NCBI GenBank assembly: GCA_035471785.1
Contig: DATIPQ010000086.1
Coordinates: 1 to 64,000, forward strand
DNA length: 64,000 bases
Source of the DNA: Acidobacteriota bacterium
GTDB lineage: Bacteria; Acidobacteriota; UBA6911; RPQK01; DATIPO01
Reading direction: 5' to 3'
The translations under genes were made by a program, and so were the position numbers. This document shows positions 16,391 through 24,447 of this stretch, one piece after another; position 1 is the first letter of the stretch, and every line of letters starts with the position of its first letter. The notes beneath the pieces were generated by a model, which made no database searches, had not been told where the DNA came from, and was given only the letters and a program-made list of their open reading frames with translations.

Positions 16391-18463
16391 CTATTCCTTT
16401 ACCCATCTGTCCATCCACTTGAGGACTTCTTCGTGCCATTGGATGGAGTTGGCGGGACTCAGCACCCAGTGGTTCTCGTCGGGAAAGAAAAGCAGCTTGC
16501 TGGGGATTTCCTTGCGCTGCAGGGCCGTGAAGGTTGCCAGTCCCTGTCCCAGGGGGACGCGATAGTCGAGGGCGCCGTGGACCACCAGCATGGGCGTCTG
16601 CCACTTGTCCACATGATTGGCGGGATTGTGCTTTTCGTGCTGCCCGGCTGCCTTCCAGTAGGGCCCGCCGTGCTCCCACTCGGGAAACCACAGCTCTTCG
16701 GTGACGTAATACATCATGCGCATGTCGAAGAGTCCGTCGTGGTTGACCAGGCACGTGAAGCGGTCGGACCAATTGCCGGCGATCCAGTTGATCATGTATC
16801 CGCCGTAAGAAGCTCCCAGGGCGCATACCCTCTCTCCGTCCAGCCAGGGATAGCGCGCCAGAGCCGCCTCCAGTCCTTTCTGCAGGTCGACCAGCGGCTT
16901 GCCGCCCCAGTCGCCGGTAATGGAGTCGGTGAAGTCCTGCCCGTAGCCCACGGAGCCATGGAAGTCCACCATCACCGCCGCGTAACCCGCCCCGGCATAG
17001 GCCTGAGGATTCCAGCGGTAGTGGAAATGGTTGCCGAAAGATCCTTGCGGTCCCCCGTGAATCAAGAAGGCCACGGGATACTTCCGGCCGGCCACCAGGT
17101 CTGCGGGACCCACCACATAGGCGTGCACGTCTTCGTCATTCCAGCCCTTGAAGGTGAACTGCTCGAACTCTCCCATGGCCACCGATGCCAGGCGGGCGTC
17201 GTTGAACTCGGTCATCTTCTCGGCGTAAGCGGCGCCGGGACGGAGCTTGTAGAGTTCGGCCGGCGCCCTGAGGTTGTCGTGCAGGTAGGCGATCTGTCCT
17301 CGAACCGCCATCGGCGAGGCGTTGTAACCCTGCTCCACCAGGGTCTGAACCTCACCCGTGGCGGTGTTGATGCCGAATATGGAACTCTGGCCCAGATTGG
17401 CCGCCGAGGCATAGATTTCGCTTCCGTCGCCGTTGAAGACGAAGGAGCCGGGAGAGCGGTCCCACTCTTCGGTCAGCAGATTGGTCTCGCCTTCAGGCCA
17501 GGGCCGCAGGGCGATGCGGAAGCGGTCGGCCTCGAATCCGGCCCGCTGCATGGCCAGGTAAGCCAGCGTATTTCCATCGGGAGAGAAGACCGGCTGTGTG
17601 TCCCAGGCCGGATTGTCGGTCAGTTTGCGGGCCGGGTAAAAGCCGTCGGCGGCGGCATGATAAAGATCGAAATTGGTCGACCAGGGCTCTTTCGCTCCCT
17701 GGACGCGGGCCGTGAAGACCACCCCGTCGCCGCTGGGAGTGAAGGTGTACTCCTCGGGTCCGCCGAAAGGTTTGGACGGGCAATCCGCCTCCATGCCCTT
17801 CATGACGTCGGTCAGTGGGCCGCCTTGCAGTGGCATGACAAAAACGTGAGAGCGGCGTCCGTCTTTCCAGGTGTCCCAGTGGCGCACGAAGAGCTGATCG
17901 TAAACGACCCCGCTGCGGCTGCTCTTCTCCCGCTGCTGCAAACGGTCCACCGTGCATTTCAGGTTCTCGCAGTCGGGAAAGACTTCCATGGAGAGGGCCG
18001 CCTTGTCGCCCTGGCGGGAGAGGACGAAGCTGGTGACGTCCAAAGGCAAGTGGCTGACTTGCTCGGCCTCACCTCCGTCGATGCGGATTTTCCAGATCTG
18101 CGACGACCCCGAGCGGGTGGACAGAAAATAGACGGTCCGCTCGTCGGCCCATACCGGGTTGAAGTCGGAAGCCTGGTGAGAGGTGAGCCGCTGCGGAGCC
18201 GGATCCTCGAAGGGCGTCAGCCACAGGTCGGTGCGTCCGCGGTCGGCTTCCAGGTCGGTGCTGCGCAGCACGAAAACAATGTGCCGTCCGTCGGGCGAGG
18301 CCGCGGGGGAAGAAACCCGCTCCATGGCCAACATGTCGTGCACCGAGAAAGGATGCTCCTCCTGGGCGGCCATACTGCCCGCGAGGGCGAGCGCCGGCAG
18401 CATCAAGAGCAAAGCAAGGCGAAGGGGATGGAAAAATCGGGGGAAGGGCGACATCTTCGTCAT
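16391..18463 (-). CDS. secreted S9 family prolyl oligopeptidase-type peptidase
   Basis: This is a 690-residue secreted acylaminoacyl/dipeptidyl-peptidase-like enzyme. A signal peptide (about residues 1-35, LALLLMLPALALAGSMAAQ) precedes a beta-propeller with SPDGRHIVFVLRS, WADERTVYFLS and FSPDGNTLAYLA blades. An alpha/beta-hydrolase domain follows. The catalytic Ser is in GASYGGYMINW, the Asp in VHGALDYRVP and the His in PDENHWV, in the standard order. It would cleave short peptides in the periplasm. ATG 18463 is preferred to 18478 because an AGGA lies 8 nt upstream of it. The DUF1223 gene follows on the same strand. Confidence 0.9.
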   Translation of the reverse strand: MTKMSPFPRFFHPLRLALLLMLPALALAGSMAAQEEHPFSVHDMLAMERVSSPAASPDGRHIVFVLRSTDLEADRGRTDLWLTPFEDPAPQRLTSHQASDFNPVWADERTVYFLSTRSGSSQIWKIRIDGGEAEQVSHLPLDVTSFVLSRQGDKAALSMEVFPDCENLKCTVDRLQQREKSSRSGVVYDQLFVRHWDTWKDGRRSHVFVMPLQGGPLTDVMKGMEADCPSKPFGGPEEYTFTPSGDGVVFTARVQGAKEPWSTNFDLYHAAADGFYPARKLTDNPAWDTQPVFSPDGNTLAYLAMQRAGFEADRFRIALRPWPEGETNLLTEEWDRSPGSFVFNGDGSEIYASAANLGQSSIFGINTATGEVQTLVEQGYNASPMAVRGQIAYLHDNLRAPAELYKLRPGAAYAEKMTEFNDARLASVAMGEFEQFTFKGWNDEDVHAYVVGPADLVAGRKYPVAFLIHGGPQGSFGNHFHYRWNPQAYAGAGYAAVMVDFHGSVGYGQDFTDSITGDWGGKPLVDLQKGLEAALARYPWLDGERVCALGASYGGYMINWIAGNWSDRFTCLVNHDGLFDMRMMYYVTEELWFPEWEHGGPYWKAAGQHEKHNPANHVDKWQTPMLVVHGALDYRVPLGQGLATFTALQRKEIPSKLLFFPDENHWVLSPANSIQWHEEVLKWMDRWVKE

Positions 18464-18576
18464 CGTTATTTTCCTCATAGGCTGCCTGCGCCCGCCAATG
18501 GACTGAAAAACAACGGCGGACGCAGGCTTTCATGATAACGAATCGGAAGGTGTTCACCCAAGCGTCGGGAGATCCC

Positions 18577-19083
18577 TCAGCCGCCCATGCCTCCGTCGTC
18601 ATCGGCCGATGGACCGTAAATGGAGGGGACGGTGCCGCCGGCCAGACGCAGGTAGACGGAAAGCTGCCCGCGATGGTGAATGAGGTGGTTGAGCAGGATG
18701 CCGCGAATAACGGCCACGCGCGGCATTTCCATAACCGTGTTTCCGCCCACCTGCATGGTCCAGGTGCCCATCGCCTTCTCGTCGCTGACAGTGTTGAGCT
18801 TCTCCACCGCCTGCTCCACCAGTCCGTCCCAGTTGCGCAGCAGTTCTTCCTTGCCGGAAGCCACCGAGGGCTTGTAGTCCTCGGGCATCACGAAAGTGTC
18901 TTTGTCAGTGATCTCGCTGAGCCACTCCGGGATTTCCTGGATGTGGGAGGCCAAACGGCCCATCGACATGGAACGCTCATGGGGCGTCCATTCCCACTGC
19001 CCGTCGGGGATATGTTGGAAGCACTTGCGGGTGATGGCCGCTTCGTGTTTGAACTCTTCAATCATGGGATCGATGATTCTCAT
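18577..19083 (-). CDS. DinB family protein
   Basis: The protein is a four-helix bundle with the DinB metal triad in place: one His in GRLASHIQEIPEW and two in LLNHLIHHRGQLSVYLR, the latter motif being the strongest signature. Residues between match the family (MTWTPHERS-type WTPHERS segment and WDGLVEQAVEKL). DinB-like proteins include thiol-transferases for bacillithiol or mycothiol and many of unknown role; nothing here selects one. A strong AAGGAG is 3 nt before ATG 19089 and 9 nt before ATG 19083, so the second start is preferred. Confidence 0.88.
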   Translation of the reverse strand: MRIIDPMIEEFKHEAAITRKCFQHIPDGQWEWTPHERSMSMGRLASHIQEIPEWLSEITDKDTFVMPEDYKPSVASGKEELLRNWDGLVEQAVEKLNTVSDEKAMGTWTMQVGGNTVMEMPRVAVIRGILLNHLIHHRGQLSVYLRLAGGTVPSIYGPSADDDGGMGG

Positions 19084-19476
19084 CGGCATTCTCTCCTTGT
19101 TGACGGCTCCCTGACGATTCTATTCCTCGGAATCGCCTGTTTCAATGACGACAGCTTATACCCGGCCAGGACTGAAATCAAGGTGAAAATCCAGCCACTC
19201 TTGTTTTGGGTACTGAGTTCGCTTGCGCTTGCTTCGGCAGCCTCGCCCAAGCGCCCGTCATCAACACCTCCAGGGGCATTAAAAACGCTCAATAAGCTCA
19301 AATAAGCATTTAGCCAAGGTGCCGAAAAAGGCCGGTTTTCGAGCCTTTCGGACACGGTGTGGAAAAGTCTGTGAATTTCCTGTGAACGGAGGATGAGAAT
19401 GCGTTGGATGGCGCGCATCGGGTGTGAATAGGTGCATGCACAACATGTGTGCAGGGAAAATTATCCGTAAAAGCGT
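19084..19476. other. intergenic region with inverted repeats
   Basis: No convincing gene lies here. A strong imperfect hairpin at about 19322-19351 pairs CCGAAAAAGGC with GCCTTTCGG, and a second palindromic patch (GTGCATGCACAACATGTGTGC) is near 19430-19452. The region is less GC-rich than its neighbours and leads into the promoter of the ncRNA. Confidence 0.4.
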
Positions 19477-19503
19477 TTGACCCCCTCCGGGGCCGGGTAT
19501 AGA
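19477..19503 (+). promoter_or_regulatory. sigma-70-type promoter of the 19.5-kb RNA
   Basis: A TTGACC -35 box (19477-19482) and a TATAGA -10 box (19498-19503) are separated by 15 bp, slightly short of the optimum. The expected transcription start, about 19510, falls 3 nt before the first base of the long-range closing stem of the RNA, which supports both features. Confidence 0.6.
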
Positions 19504-19509
19504 CTTCGA

Positions 19510-19909
19510 ATCGTCCCAAGAGGTGGACGGACGCAGCCAAGCCGGTATGAGGATTGGCTGGGTCGGTCGGCCGGAGAAAGGGCCCTCAGGTTCGCCTGAG
19601 AGCGCGAGACCGGCCAACCGGGGAAACCGAACCTTCGGGAGCGGTTTCTGAAGCCTCGTGAAAGGCAAAGCGGCTTCGGTCGCGGCGCCGGAAGCGAAGG
19701 CAACGTCAGTCGTTCTCTCCTGCTCCTCCGGGAGCGGGGCTGTGAGCGGAAGTCGGGTTTCCCGGCGGAAGCAGCAGTTATCGGGTTCGCCGTCGGCGCC
19801 TAGGGGCGGAAGCACAGGATTTCTTCGGGTATCCAGAGTTTCCGTCCTGCTTGAAGCGCCGAACTGGCGATGCGACTACGGCTGGACATCACTTGGGACC
19901 TTTTTTTTT
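19510..19909 (+). ncRNA. candidate structured non-coding RNA, about 400 nt
   Basis: The ends are complementary over 380 nt: GTCCCAAG (19513-19520) pairs with CTTGGGAC (19892-19899). After an A-A mismatch, GGTG (19522-19525) pairs with CATC (19887-19890). The 3' strand is followed, one base later, by nine T residues (19901-19909), so the closing stem could double as an intrinsic terminator. Inside are CAGCCAA/TTGGCTG (19534-19540 with 19554-19560), a 10-bp stem (19564-19574 with 19610-19620) enclosing CTCAGG-TTCG-CCTGAG (19585-19600), a TTCG-capped hairpin (19624-19647), GAAGCC/GGCTTC (19650-19677), GCTCC-TCCG-GGAGC (19722-19735) and CGCC-TAGG-GGCG (19797-19808). GCGGAAG recurs three times. 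No plausible protein is encoded. RNase P, tmRNA and SRP signatures are absent. It may be independent or a leader for ispH, which starts 81 bp downstream. Confidence 0.65.
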
Positions 19910-19990
19910 GCCCAATTCGGGGCTTCTCCAGCCCCCGCTTCGGCTTCCTTCGGCAAGAACCCGCCGCGGCTGCTGTGATAACATCCCACT

Positions 19991-20941
19991 ATGGTTGAAA
20001 AGGTGATTCTGGCGGCTCCCCGCGGGTTCTGCGCGGGCGTGGTTCGGGCCATCGACATCGTGAATATTGCGCTCAAGACTTATCCCAAGCCGGTCTACGT
20101 GCGCAAGGAGATCGTCCACAATCAGCATGTGGTGCAGGAGTTGCGCGAGAAGGGCGCCATCTTCGTGGAGGAGTTGCAGGAAGTCCCCTCGGGCAAGACG
20201 GTTATCTTCAGTGCCCACGGCGTTTCCCCCGCGGTTCGCGAAGACGCCAGGCGCCGCAATCTCAACGTCATCGACGCCACCTGTCCCCTGGTCACCAAGG
20301 TTCATTTGGAGGCCGTCCGCTACGCCAAGAAGGAATACACCATCGTCCTCATCGGCCACCAGGGTCATGACGAGGTGGTGGGGACCATGGGCGTGGCCCC
20401 GGAGAACATCCGGCTGGTGGAAGACATTCATGACGTCGAAGAGCTGCAGGTGGACACCGAAAAAGTGGCCTATATCACCCAGACTACGCTCAGTCTCTTC
20501 GACACGCGCCAGATCATCGAGGCCTTGCGCCGCAGATTTCCTCACATCGAGGGGCCGGCGGCCGACGATATCTGCTATGCCACCCAGAACCGCCAGACGG
20601 CTGTCCGCCAGATGGCCGGCCAAGCCGACCTGGTGCTGGTGGTGGGCTCGACCAACTCCTCCAACTCCAACCGCCTGGTCGAAGAGGCCCAGAAGTGCGG
20701 AGCCCGTCAGGCATACCTGATCGACGATGTGGAGGGCATCCGCCCCGAGTGGCTGCATGACGTCCGCATCGTGGGCATCAGTTCGGGGGCTTCGGCGCCC
20801 GAGAACCTGGTGGAGGGCGTGGTTGACTTCTTCCGTACCAAGGGGGCCGCGGTTGAAGAACTGGTGACCACCACCGAAAACGTTCAGTTCAACCTCCCCA
20901 AGAACCTGCTTCGCGACAGCCAAAGCCTGCCGACAACCTAG
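19991..20941 (+). CDS. ispH: 4-hydroxy-3-methylbut-2-enyl diphosphate reductase
   Basis: IspH performs the last step of the MEP isoprenoid pathway, reducing HMBPP to IPP and DMAPP with an iron-sulfur cluster in the cytoplasm. The three cluster cysteines are Cys14 (PRGFCAGV), Cys98 (DATCPLV) and Cys195 (DDICYATQNRQ). Other family motifs are KEIVHNQHVV, FSAHGVSP, IGHQGHDEV, GSTNSSNSNRL and GISSGASAPE, which includes the conserved SGAS near the end. The length of 316 residues is normal. A GATAAC element (extended by TG) ends 8 nt before the ATG and no Shine-Dalgarno is obvious. The 19.5-kb RNA precedes it and a dispersed repeat follows it. Confidence 0.97.
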   Translation: MVEKVILAAPRGFCAGVVRAIDIVNIALKTYPKPVYVRKEIVHNQHVVQELREKGAIFVEELQEVPSGKTVIFSAHGVSPAVREDARRRNLNVIDATCPLVTKVHLEAVRYAKKEYTIVLIGHQGHDEVVGTMGVAPENIRLVEDIHDVEELQVDTEKVAYITQTTLSLFDTRQIIEALRRRFPHIEGPAADDICYATQNRQTAVRQMAGQADLVLVVGSTNSSNSNRLVEEAQKCGARQAYLIDDVEGIRPEWLHDVRIVGISSGASAPENLVEGVVDFFRTKGAAVEELVTTTENVQFNLPKNLLRDSQSLPTT

Positions 20942-20949
20942 TGCTCTGC

Positions 20950-21222
20950 CGGTCATAAGTTCTGAGCCAGCGCCCTCCGTTCCTGTCCCTGACCAGGGAC
21001 AGATTCGCCAGCCCCCTCCTTCGCCAAGACTTCGGAGGGCAGGCAGCGACTGTGTTAGAAGTCAAGTCCGGCTCGCTGAAGGCGAGCGATTCGTCAGCCC
21101 AGGGTCAGCCCCGACGAGCGGCAGCGAGACGGCGGCGCCACCCTGGGTTTCAGACGCCAAAGGTCGGAACGCTGAAAGCGTGGGATAACGCGACAGGGTG
21201 GCTCAAGACTTCTAACTCAGGA
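20950..21222 (+). repeat. dispersed intergenic repeat, copy A
   Basis: This roughly 270-bp non-coding unit fills the gap between ispH and the convergent ADOP gene. It recurs at 53.98-54.27 kb in the same orientation, in part at 53.87-53.98 kb inverted, and as a right-end stub near 37.52 kb. The shared blocks include GAGCGATTCG, CCCAGGGTCAGCCCCG, GACGGCGGCGCCACCCTGGG, GCTGAAAGCGTGGGATAACG and ACAGGGTGGCTCAA. CCCAGGGT and ACCCTGGG form an internal inverted repeat. Confidence 0.75.
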
Positions 21223-21224
21223 CA

Positions 21225-23666
21225 CTAGGTAATCCGCAGCGCCTTCCAGGGATCCAGGCGGGAGGCCCGGCGGGCGGGGAGGTAGGTGGCGGCCAGCATG
21301 ACCAGCAGCAGGACCAGGGGCACCGTCAGGTAGGTCTGGAGATCGGTGGCGCTGACGCCGAAGAGCAGCGATTCCAGCAGTCGGCTGAGGCCCAAGGCGG
21401 CCGCCATCCCTACTCCGATTCCGATGACGGCCAGAGTCAGTCCCTGGCTCAGCACCAGTCCCAGGATCTGCGACGATTCGGCTCCCAAGGCCATGCGGAT
21501 GCCGGTCTCGCGCGTGCGGCGCGACACTGCGTATGAAGTCACGCCGTAGAGCCCGATCATGGCCAGCACCAGAGCCAGGGCCGAGAAGGCCGTCATCAGT
21601 CCCGAATAGAGGCGGGGCTCGGCGATTTCACGGTCCACCCGCTCTTCCAGCAGGGTCACGTCGAACTGGGGCAGGGCCGGATCGAGGGCCTGCACGGCTC
21701 CGTGAAGGAAAGGCACCAACCGCTCGCTGGAGTCGGTGCGGGCCACAAGGTTGACCTGCCGGGTCATAATCGACATGCGCGGGGGCAGTTGGGCCAAAGC
21801 CATGTAGAGTTCGGGCTCGGGAAGCGATTGCAGCCCTTCGTTGAGGATGTTCTCCACCACCCCCACGATTTCGCCGAACTGAATTTCCTGGCCGATGGGG
21901 TTTTCGTCGGGGAAGTAGCGGTCGGCCAAGGCCTGATTGACGATGATGACTGGAGGCGTGCCGGTCCTGTCGGTTTCGGCGAAGCCCCGTCCTTGCAGGA
22001 TGTCGGTGCGCATGGTGCGGAAGTATCCCGGAGTCACCACCCGCACGCTGGCCTCAGGACTGCGTCCCCCCTCCTGGGTCTCAGGCCGTCCGCGGATGCC
22101 GAAGCTGAGGCGGATTCGGGCCTGAGACATGGGCAGCAGATTGGCGATGGCGGCTGACTCCACGCCGGGCGCCGAGCGCACCCGCCGCAAGAGCCGGTCG
22201 AAAAAGTCGTTGCGGCTCTCCGAGCTTCCATAGCGGTATCCTGGCAACTGCACGCGCATGGTGGCCACGTCCTCCCAGTCGTAGCCGGGGTCCACGCTGC
22301 TGAGACGCAAAAAGGAGGAGGCCAGCAGGGCGGCTCCGACCAGGAGGACGGTGGCCAAGGCGATTTGAATGATGACCAGCCCGCCCCTCAGGCTGACCCT
22401 TCCCAGAGCGCCGGGCAAGTCGCCCGGGGTCTGCTCGGCCCCTTCCTTGAGGGAGGAGGTGAGGTCGACCCGCCGGTACTGGAGAGCGGGTATGAGTCCG
22501 AAGAACAACCCGGTCAGGGTCGATAAGGCCAGCGCAAAAGCCAGCACCGTCCAGTCCAGGGTCACCGTTTCCACGCGCGGAATGAGATCGGCCGCGAAGC
22601 TCTTCAGCAGCCGCATTCCTCCCAGCGCCAGCAGCAGCCCGGTCGTTCCCCCCAGCAGCGAAAGCAACAGGCTTTCGGTGAGGACGAGACGGGTCAGGCG
22701 TCCAGCCCCGGCCCCCAGGGCCAGGCGAATGGCGATTTCTCCCTGCCGGTCGGCGCCACGGGCCAAGATCAGGTTGGCTACGTTGGTGCAGGCGATCAGA
22801 AGCAGCAGGCCGACGGCCACGAAGAGGATATAGAGGGGCGTGCGCACGGGCCCCGTGATGCCCTCCAGCAGATTCTCCAGATGCAGGATGACGCGCTCAT
22901 CCCTTTCTTGGGGATCGGGTTCGCGCTGCCGCAGTTCCTCCACAATGGCCTGCCCTTGGGCCTGGGCCTGCTGCACGCTGATCCCGGGCTTGAGACGGGC
23001 GAAAACCGGCAGCACGATGACCCGGCGTTCGCCCGGCCTGTTCTGAGAGGGGCCTACCAGCATGGGAAGCCAGTACTGGGTCTCGCGGTCGGGATAGGCG
23101 AAGTCGCTGGGCATGACGCCGATCACGGTGTAGGGGATGCCGTCCAGGCTCATCGAGCGTCCCACGATCTGGGGATCGCTGCCGAAGTAAGTCTGCCACA
23201 CGGAATGAGAGAGCACGATGACGCGCTCATTGCCTCGCTCTTCGTGGACGGGTTCGAAGGCCGTCCCCAGGGCCGCCGGCACACCCAGCACTTCGAAAAA
23301 GCCTACCGTGGCCCGGATGCCGTTAAGCTCCAGGGCGGGCTCCCGGTCGGTCAGCGTGGCGGTGTGATCTTGAAAGGCGGCCATGGCCGAAAAGACCGAG
23401 TTGCTTTCCTTCCACTCCCGAAAGCTGTCCAGCGAAAAGCCTGGAATCCGTCGCCCGCCCGCCCCGGAATGCTCCTCCACCATGCGCACGATGCGCTCGG
23501 GATGAGGGAAAGGCAGAGGACGCAGAAGGACGTTGTAGATGACGCCGAAGATCATGGTGTTGGCACCGATCCCCAGAGCCAGTGTGAGCAGGCAAACAGC
23601 CAGAAAGCCGGGTTGGCCGGCCAGACGGCGGACGGCCACCTTGATGTCGCTGAACAGGTCTTGCAT
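21225..23666 (-). CDS. ADOP-type ABC transporter permease (MacB/FtsX-like, duplicated)
   Basis: The 813-residue protein has an N-terminal span (GFLAVCLLTLALGIGANTMIF, then LPFPHPERIV), a MacB-type periplasmic domain (about 50-250), three spans (LLLLIACTNVANLILARGADR onward), a central linker (RRVDLTSSLKEG), a second periplasmic domain and three C-terminal spans ending LPARRASRLDPWKALRI. This is the duplicated FtsX architecture of 'acidobacterial duplicated orphan permeases'. It lacks the usual N-terminal DUF-type prefix seen in the other copy (30.2 kb). ATPase partners are not adjacent, as usual. It is co-transcribed with the ester-cyclase gene, which lies 28 bp upstream and has a sigma-54-type promoter. 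Confidence 0.9.
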   Translation of the reverse strand: MQDLFSDIKVAVRRLAGQPGFLAVCLLTLALGIGANTMIFGVIYNVLLRPLPFPHPERIVRMVEEHSGAGGRRIPGFSLDSFREWKESNSVFSAMAAFQDHTATLTDREPALELNGIRATVGFFEVLGVPAALGTAFEPVHEERGNERVIVLSHSVWQTYFGSDPQIVGRSMSLDGIPYTVIGVMPSDFAYPDRETQYWLPMLVGPSQNRPGERRVIVLPVFARLKPGISVQQAQAQGQAIVEELRQREPDPQERDERVILHLENLLEGITGPVRTPLYILFVAVGLLLLIACTNVANLILARGADRQGEIAIRLALGAGAGRLTRLVLTESLLLSLLGGTTGLLLALGGMRLLKSFAADLIPRVETVTLDWTVLAFALALSTLTGLFFGLIPALQYRRVDLTSSLKEGAEQTPGDLPGALGRVSLRGGLVIIQIALATVLLVGAALLASSFLRLSSVDPGYDWEDVATMRVQLPGYRYGSSESRNDFFDRLLRRVRSAPGVESAAIANLLPMSQARIRLSFGIRGRPETQEGGRSPEASVRVVTPGYFRTMRTDILQGRGFAETDRTGTPPVIIVNQALADRYFPDENPIGQEIQFGEIVGVVENILNEGLQSLPEPELYMALAQLPPRMSIMTRQVNLVARTDSSERLVPFLHGAVQALDPALPQFDVTLLEERVDREIAEPRLYSGLMTAFSALALVLAMIGLYGVTSYAVSRRTRETGIRMALGAESSQILGLVLSQGLTLAVIGIGVGMAAALGLSRLLESLLFGVSATDLQTYLTVPLVLLLVMLAATYLPARRASRLDPWKALRIT

Positions 23667-23694
23667 GGCTTCTCCTTGAAATGGTCTTTGACCC

Positions 23695-24198
23695 CTACTG
23701 TTGGCGTCTGACCTGCAAGCTCTCGATACCCAGTTGCCGCAGCCCCGAGCGGAAATCGTCGATGGTCCACTCTTCGTAGATCTGGCCGTTGTGGATCTCC
23801 AGAACCGTCATGCCCTCGTAGGACATGCTCTTGCCGGTCGGCTCGTTGCCGCCTAGAGGACCCTCGTGGGTTCCCGCAGCCTTCCAGCGCACCAGAACCT
23901 TGGGCCCCTCGCTGAAGATGTCAAGCACCTCGATCTTATAGTCGGGAAAGGCTTCGCGGATCATCTCCACGCGTCCCGTGACCAGATCGGGTCCTGTGGG
24001 GCCCACGATGCGGATCATGGGATTGTGAAACTGAAAGTCGGCGTTAATGATGCCGTGAGCCAGTTCGACGTCGCCTTCGCTCCAGACCTTCTCGAAGAAG
24101 GCTCGCGCCACTTCGGCGGGATCGTCGGCCGCACTCAGGGGAGAAGTCATCAGGGTCGTCAGCACAATCATCACAATGGCGTAGCCAGCAGTTCTCAT
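23695..24198 (-). CDS. secreted SnoaL-like ester cyclase family protein
   Basis: A signal peptide (AIVMIVLTTLMTSPLSAAD) is followed by one NTF2-like cone domain. Recognisable parts are FFEKVWSEGDVELAHGIINADFQFH, VEMIREAFPDYKIEVLDI, KVLVRWKAAGTHEGPLGG and MSYEGMTVLEIHNGQIYEEW. This is the polyketide-cyclase/ester-cyclase pattern, but secreted versions often have no known reaction. A GGAGG lies 10 nt before ATG 24198; a TTG at 24201 is the alternative. The downstream ADOP gene (28-bp gap) points to a shared operon, perhaps handling an envelope-acting small molecule. Confidence 0.85.
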   Translation of the reverse strand: MRTAGYAIVMIVLTTLMTSPLSAADDPAEVARAFFEKVWSEGDVELAHGIINADFQFHNPMIRIVGPTGPDLVTGRVEMIREAFPDYKIEVLDIFSEGPKVLVRWKAAGTHEGPLGGNEPTGKSMSYEGMTVLEIHNGQIYEEWTIDDFRSGLRQLGIESLQVRRQQ

Positions 24199-24268
24199 CA
24201 ATTTAGAACCTCCTTAGTGGTTGCCCGCGCCAATTGATGGCGGGTTTTAATCGATGCGCCCTCTCCAT

Positions 24269-24284
24269 TGCATCGCCTGTGCCA
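24269..24284 (-). promoter_or_regulatory. sigma-54 (-24/-12) promoter for the ester cyclase-ADOP operon
   Basis: On the minus strand the sequence TGGCACAGGCGATGCA matches the RpoN consensus TGGCACG-N4-TTGCW at 14 of 16 positions if the unconstrained ones are counted, with GG and GC exactly 10 bases apart. The predicted start lies about 60 bp before ATG 24198. The divergent neighbour is a sigma-54 activator. Confidence 0.65.
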
Positions 24285-24336
24285 AAGACCCCTGGGCCGG
24301 AATTGGCCCCTTCTGCGCAAAGGAGACGAGGAAGTT

Positions 24337-24350
24337 TCCCCAAATGGGGA
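24337..24350. promoter_or_regulatory. possible enhancer (UAS) for the NtrC-type regulator
   Basis: The inverted repeat TCCCC-AAAT-GGGGA lies about 55-65 bp upstream of the -24 element of the divergent promoter, in the range where NtrC-like activators bind. The dyad is short and the assignment is by position only. Confidence 0.35.
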
Positions 24351-24447
24351 CACCCGGCCCGCCCCCTCTTCCTCATTTGCGGAAATAGAGCGGTAATATG
24401 ATGGAGTAGAGCGTGCATGCCTGCAGAGGGCTACAGTGGAGATCATT

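Noticed and set aside
16433-18535. Very long open frame antisense to the S9 peptidase gene (700 codons)
   Set aside because: High GC in the third position leaves the opposite strand open. The sense strand has signal peptide, propeller and catalytic triad; the antisense translation is Gly/Arg/His-rich and matches nothing. The same holds for the long antisense frames at 5353-6753, 12870-14579, 26824-28671, 30734-32164, 50884-52233 and 58725-60095.
19510-19909. RNase P RNA, tmRNA, SRP RNA, 6S RNA or a cobalamin-type riboswitch
   Set aside because: The GAGGAAAGTCC and ACAGAA cores of RNase P, the tRNA-like ends of tmRNA, the SRP tetraloop region and the riboswitch boxes are all absent.
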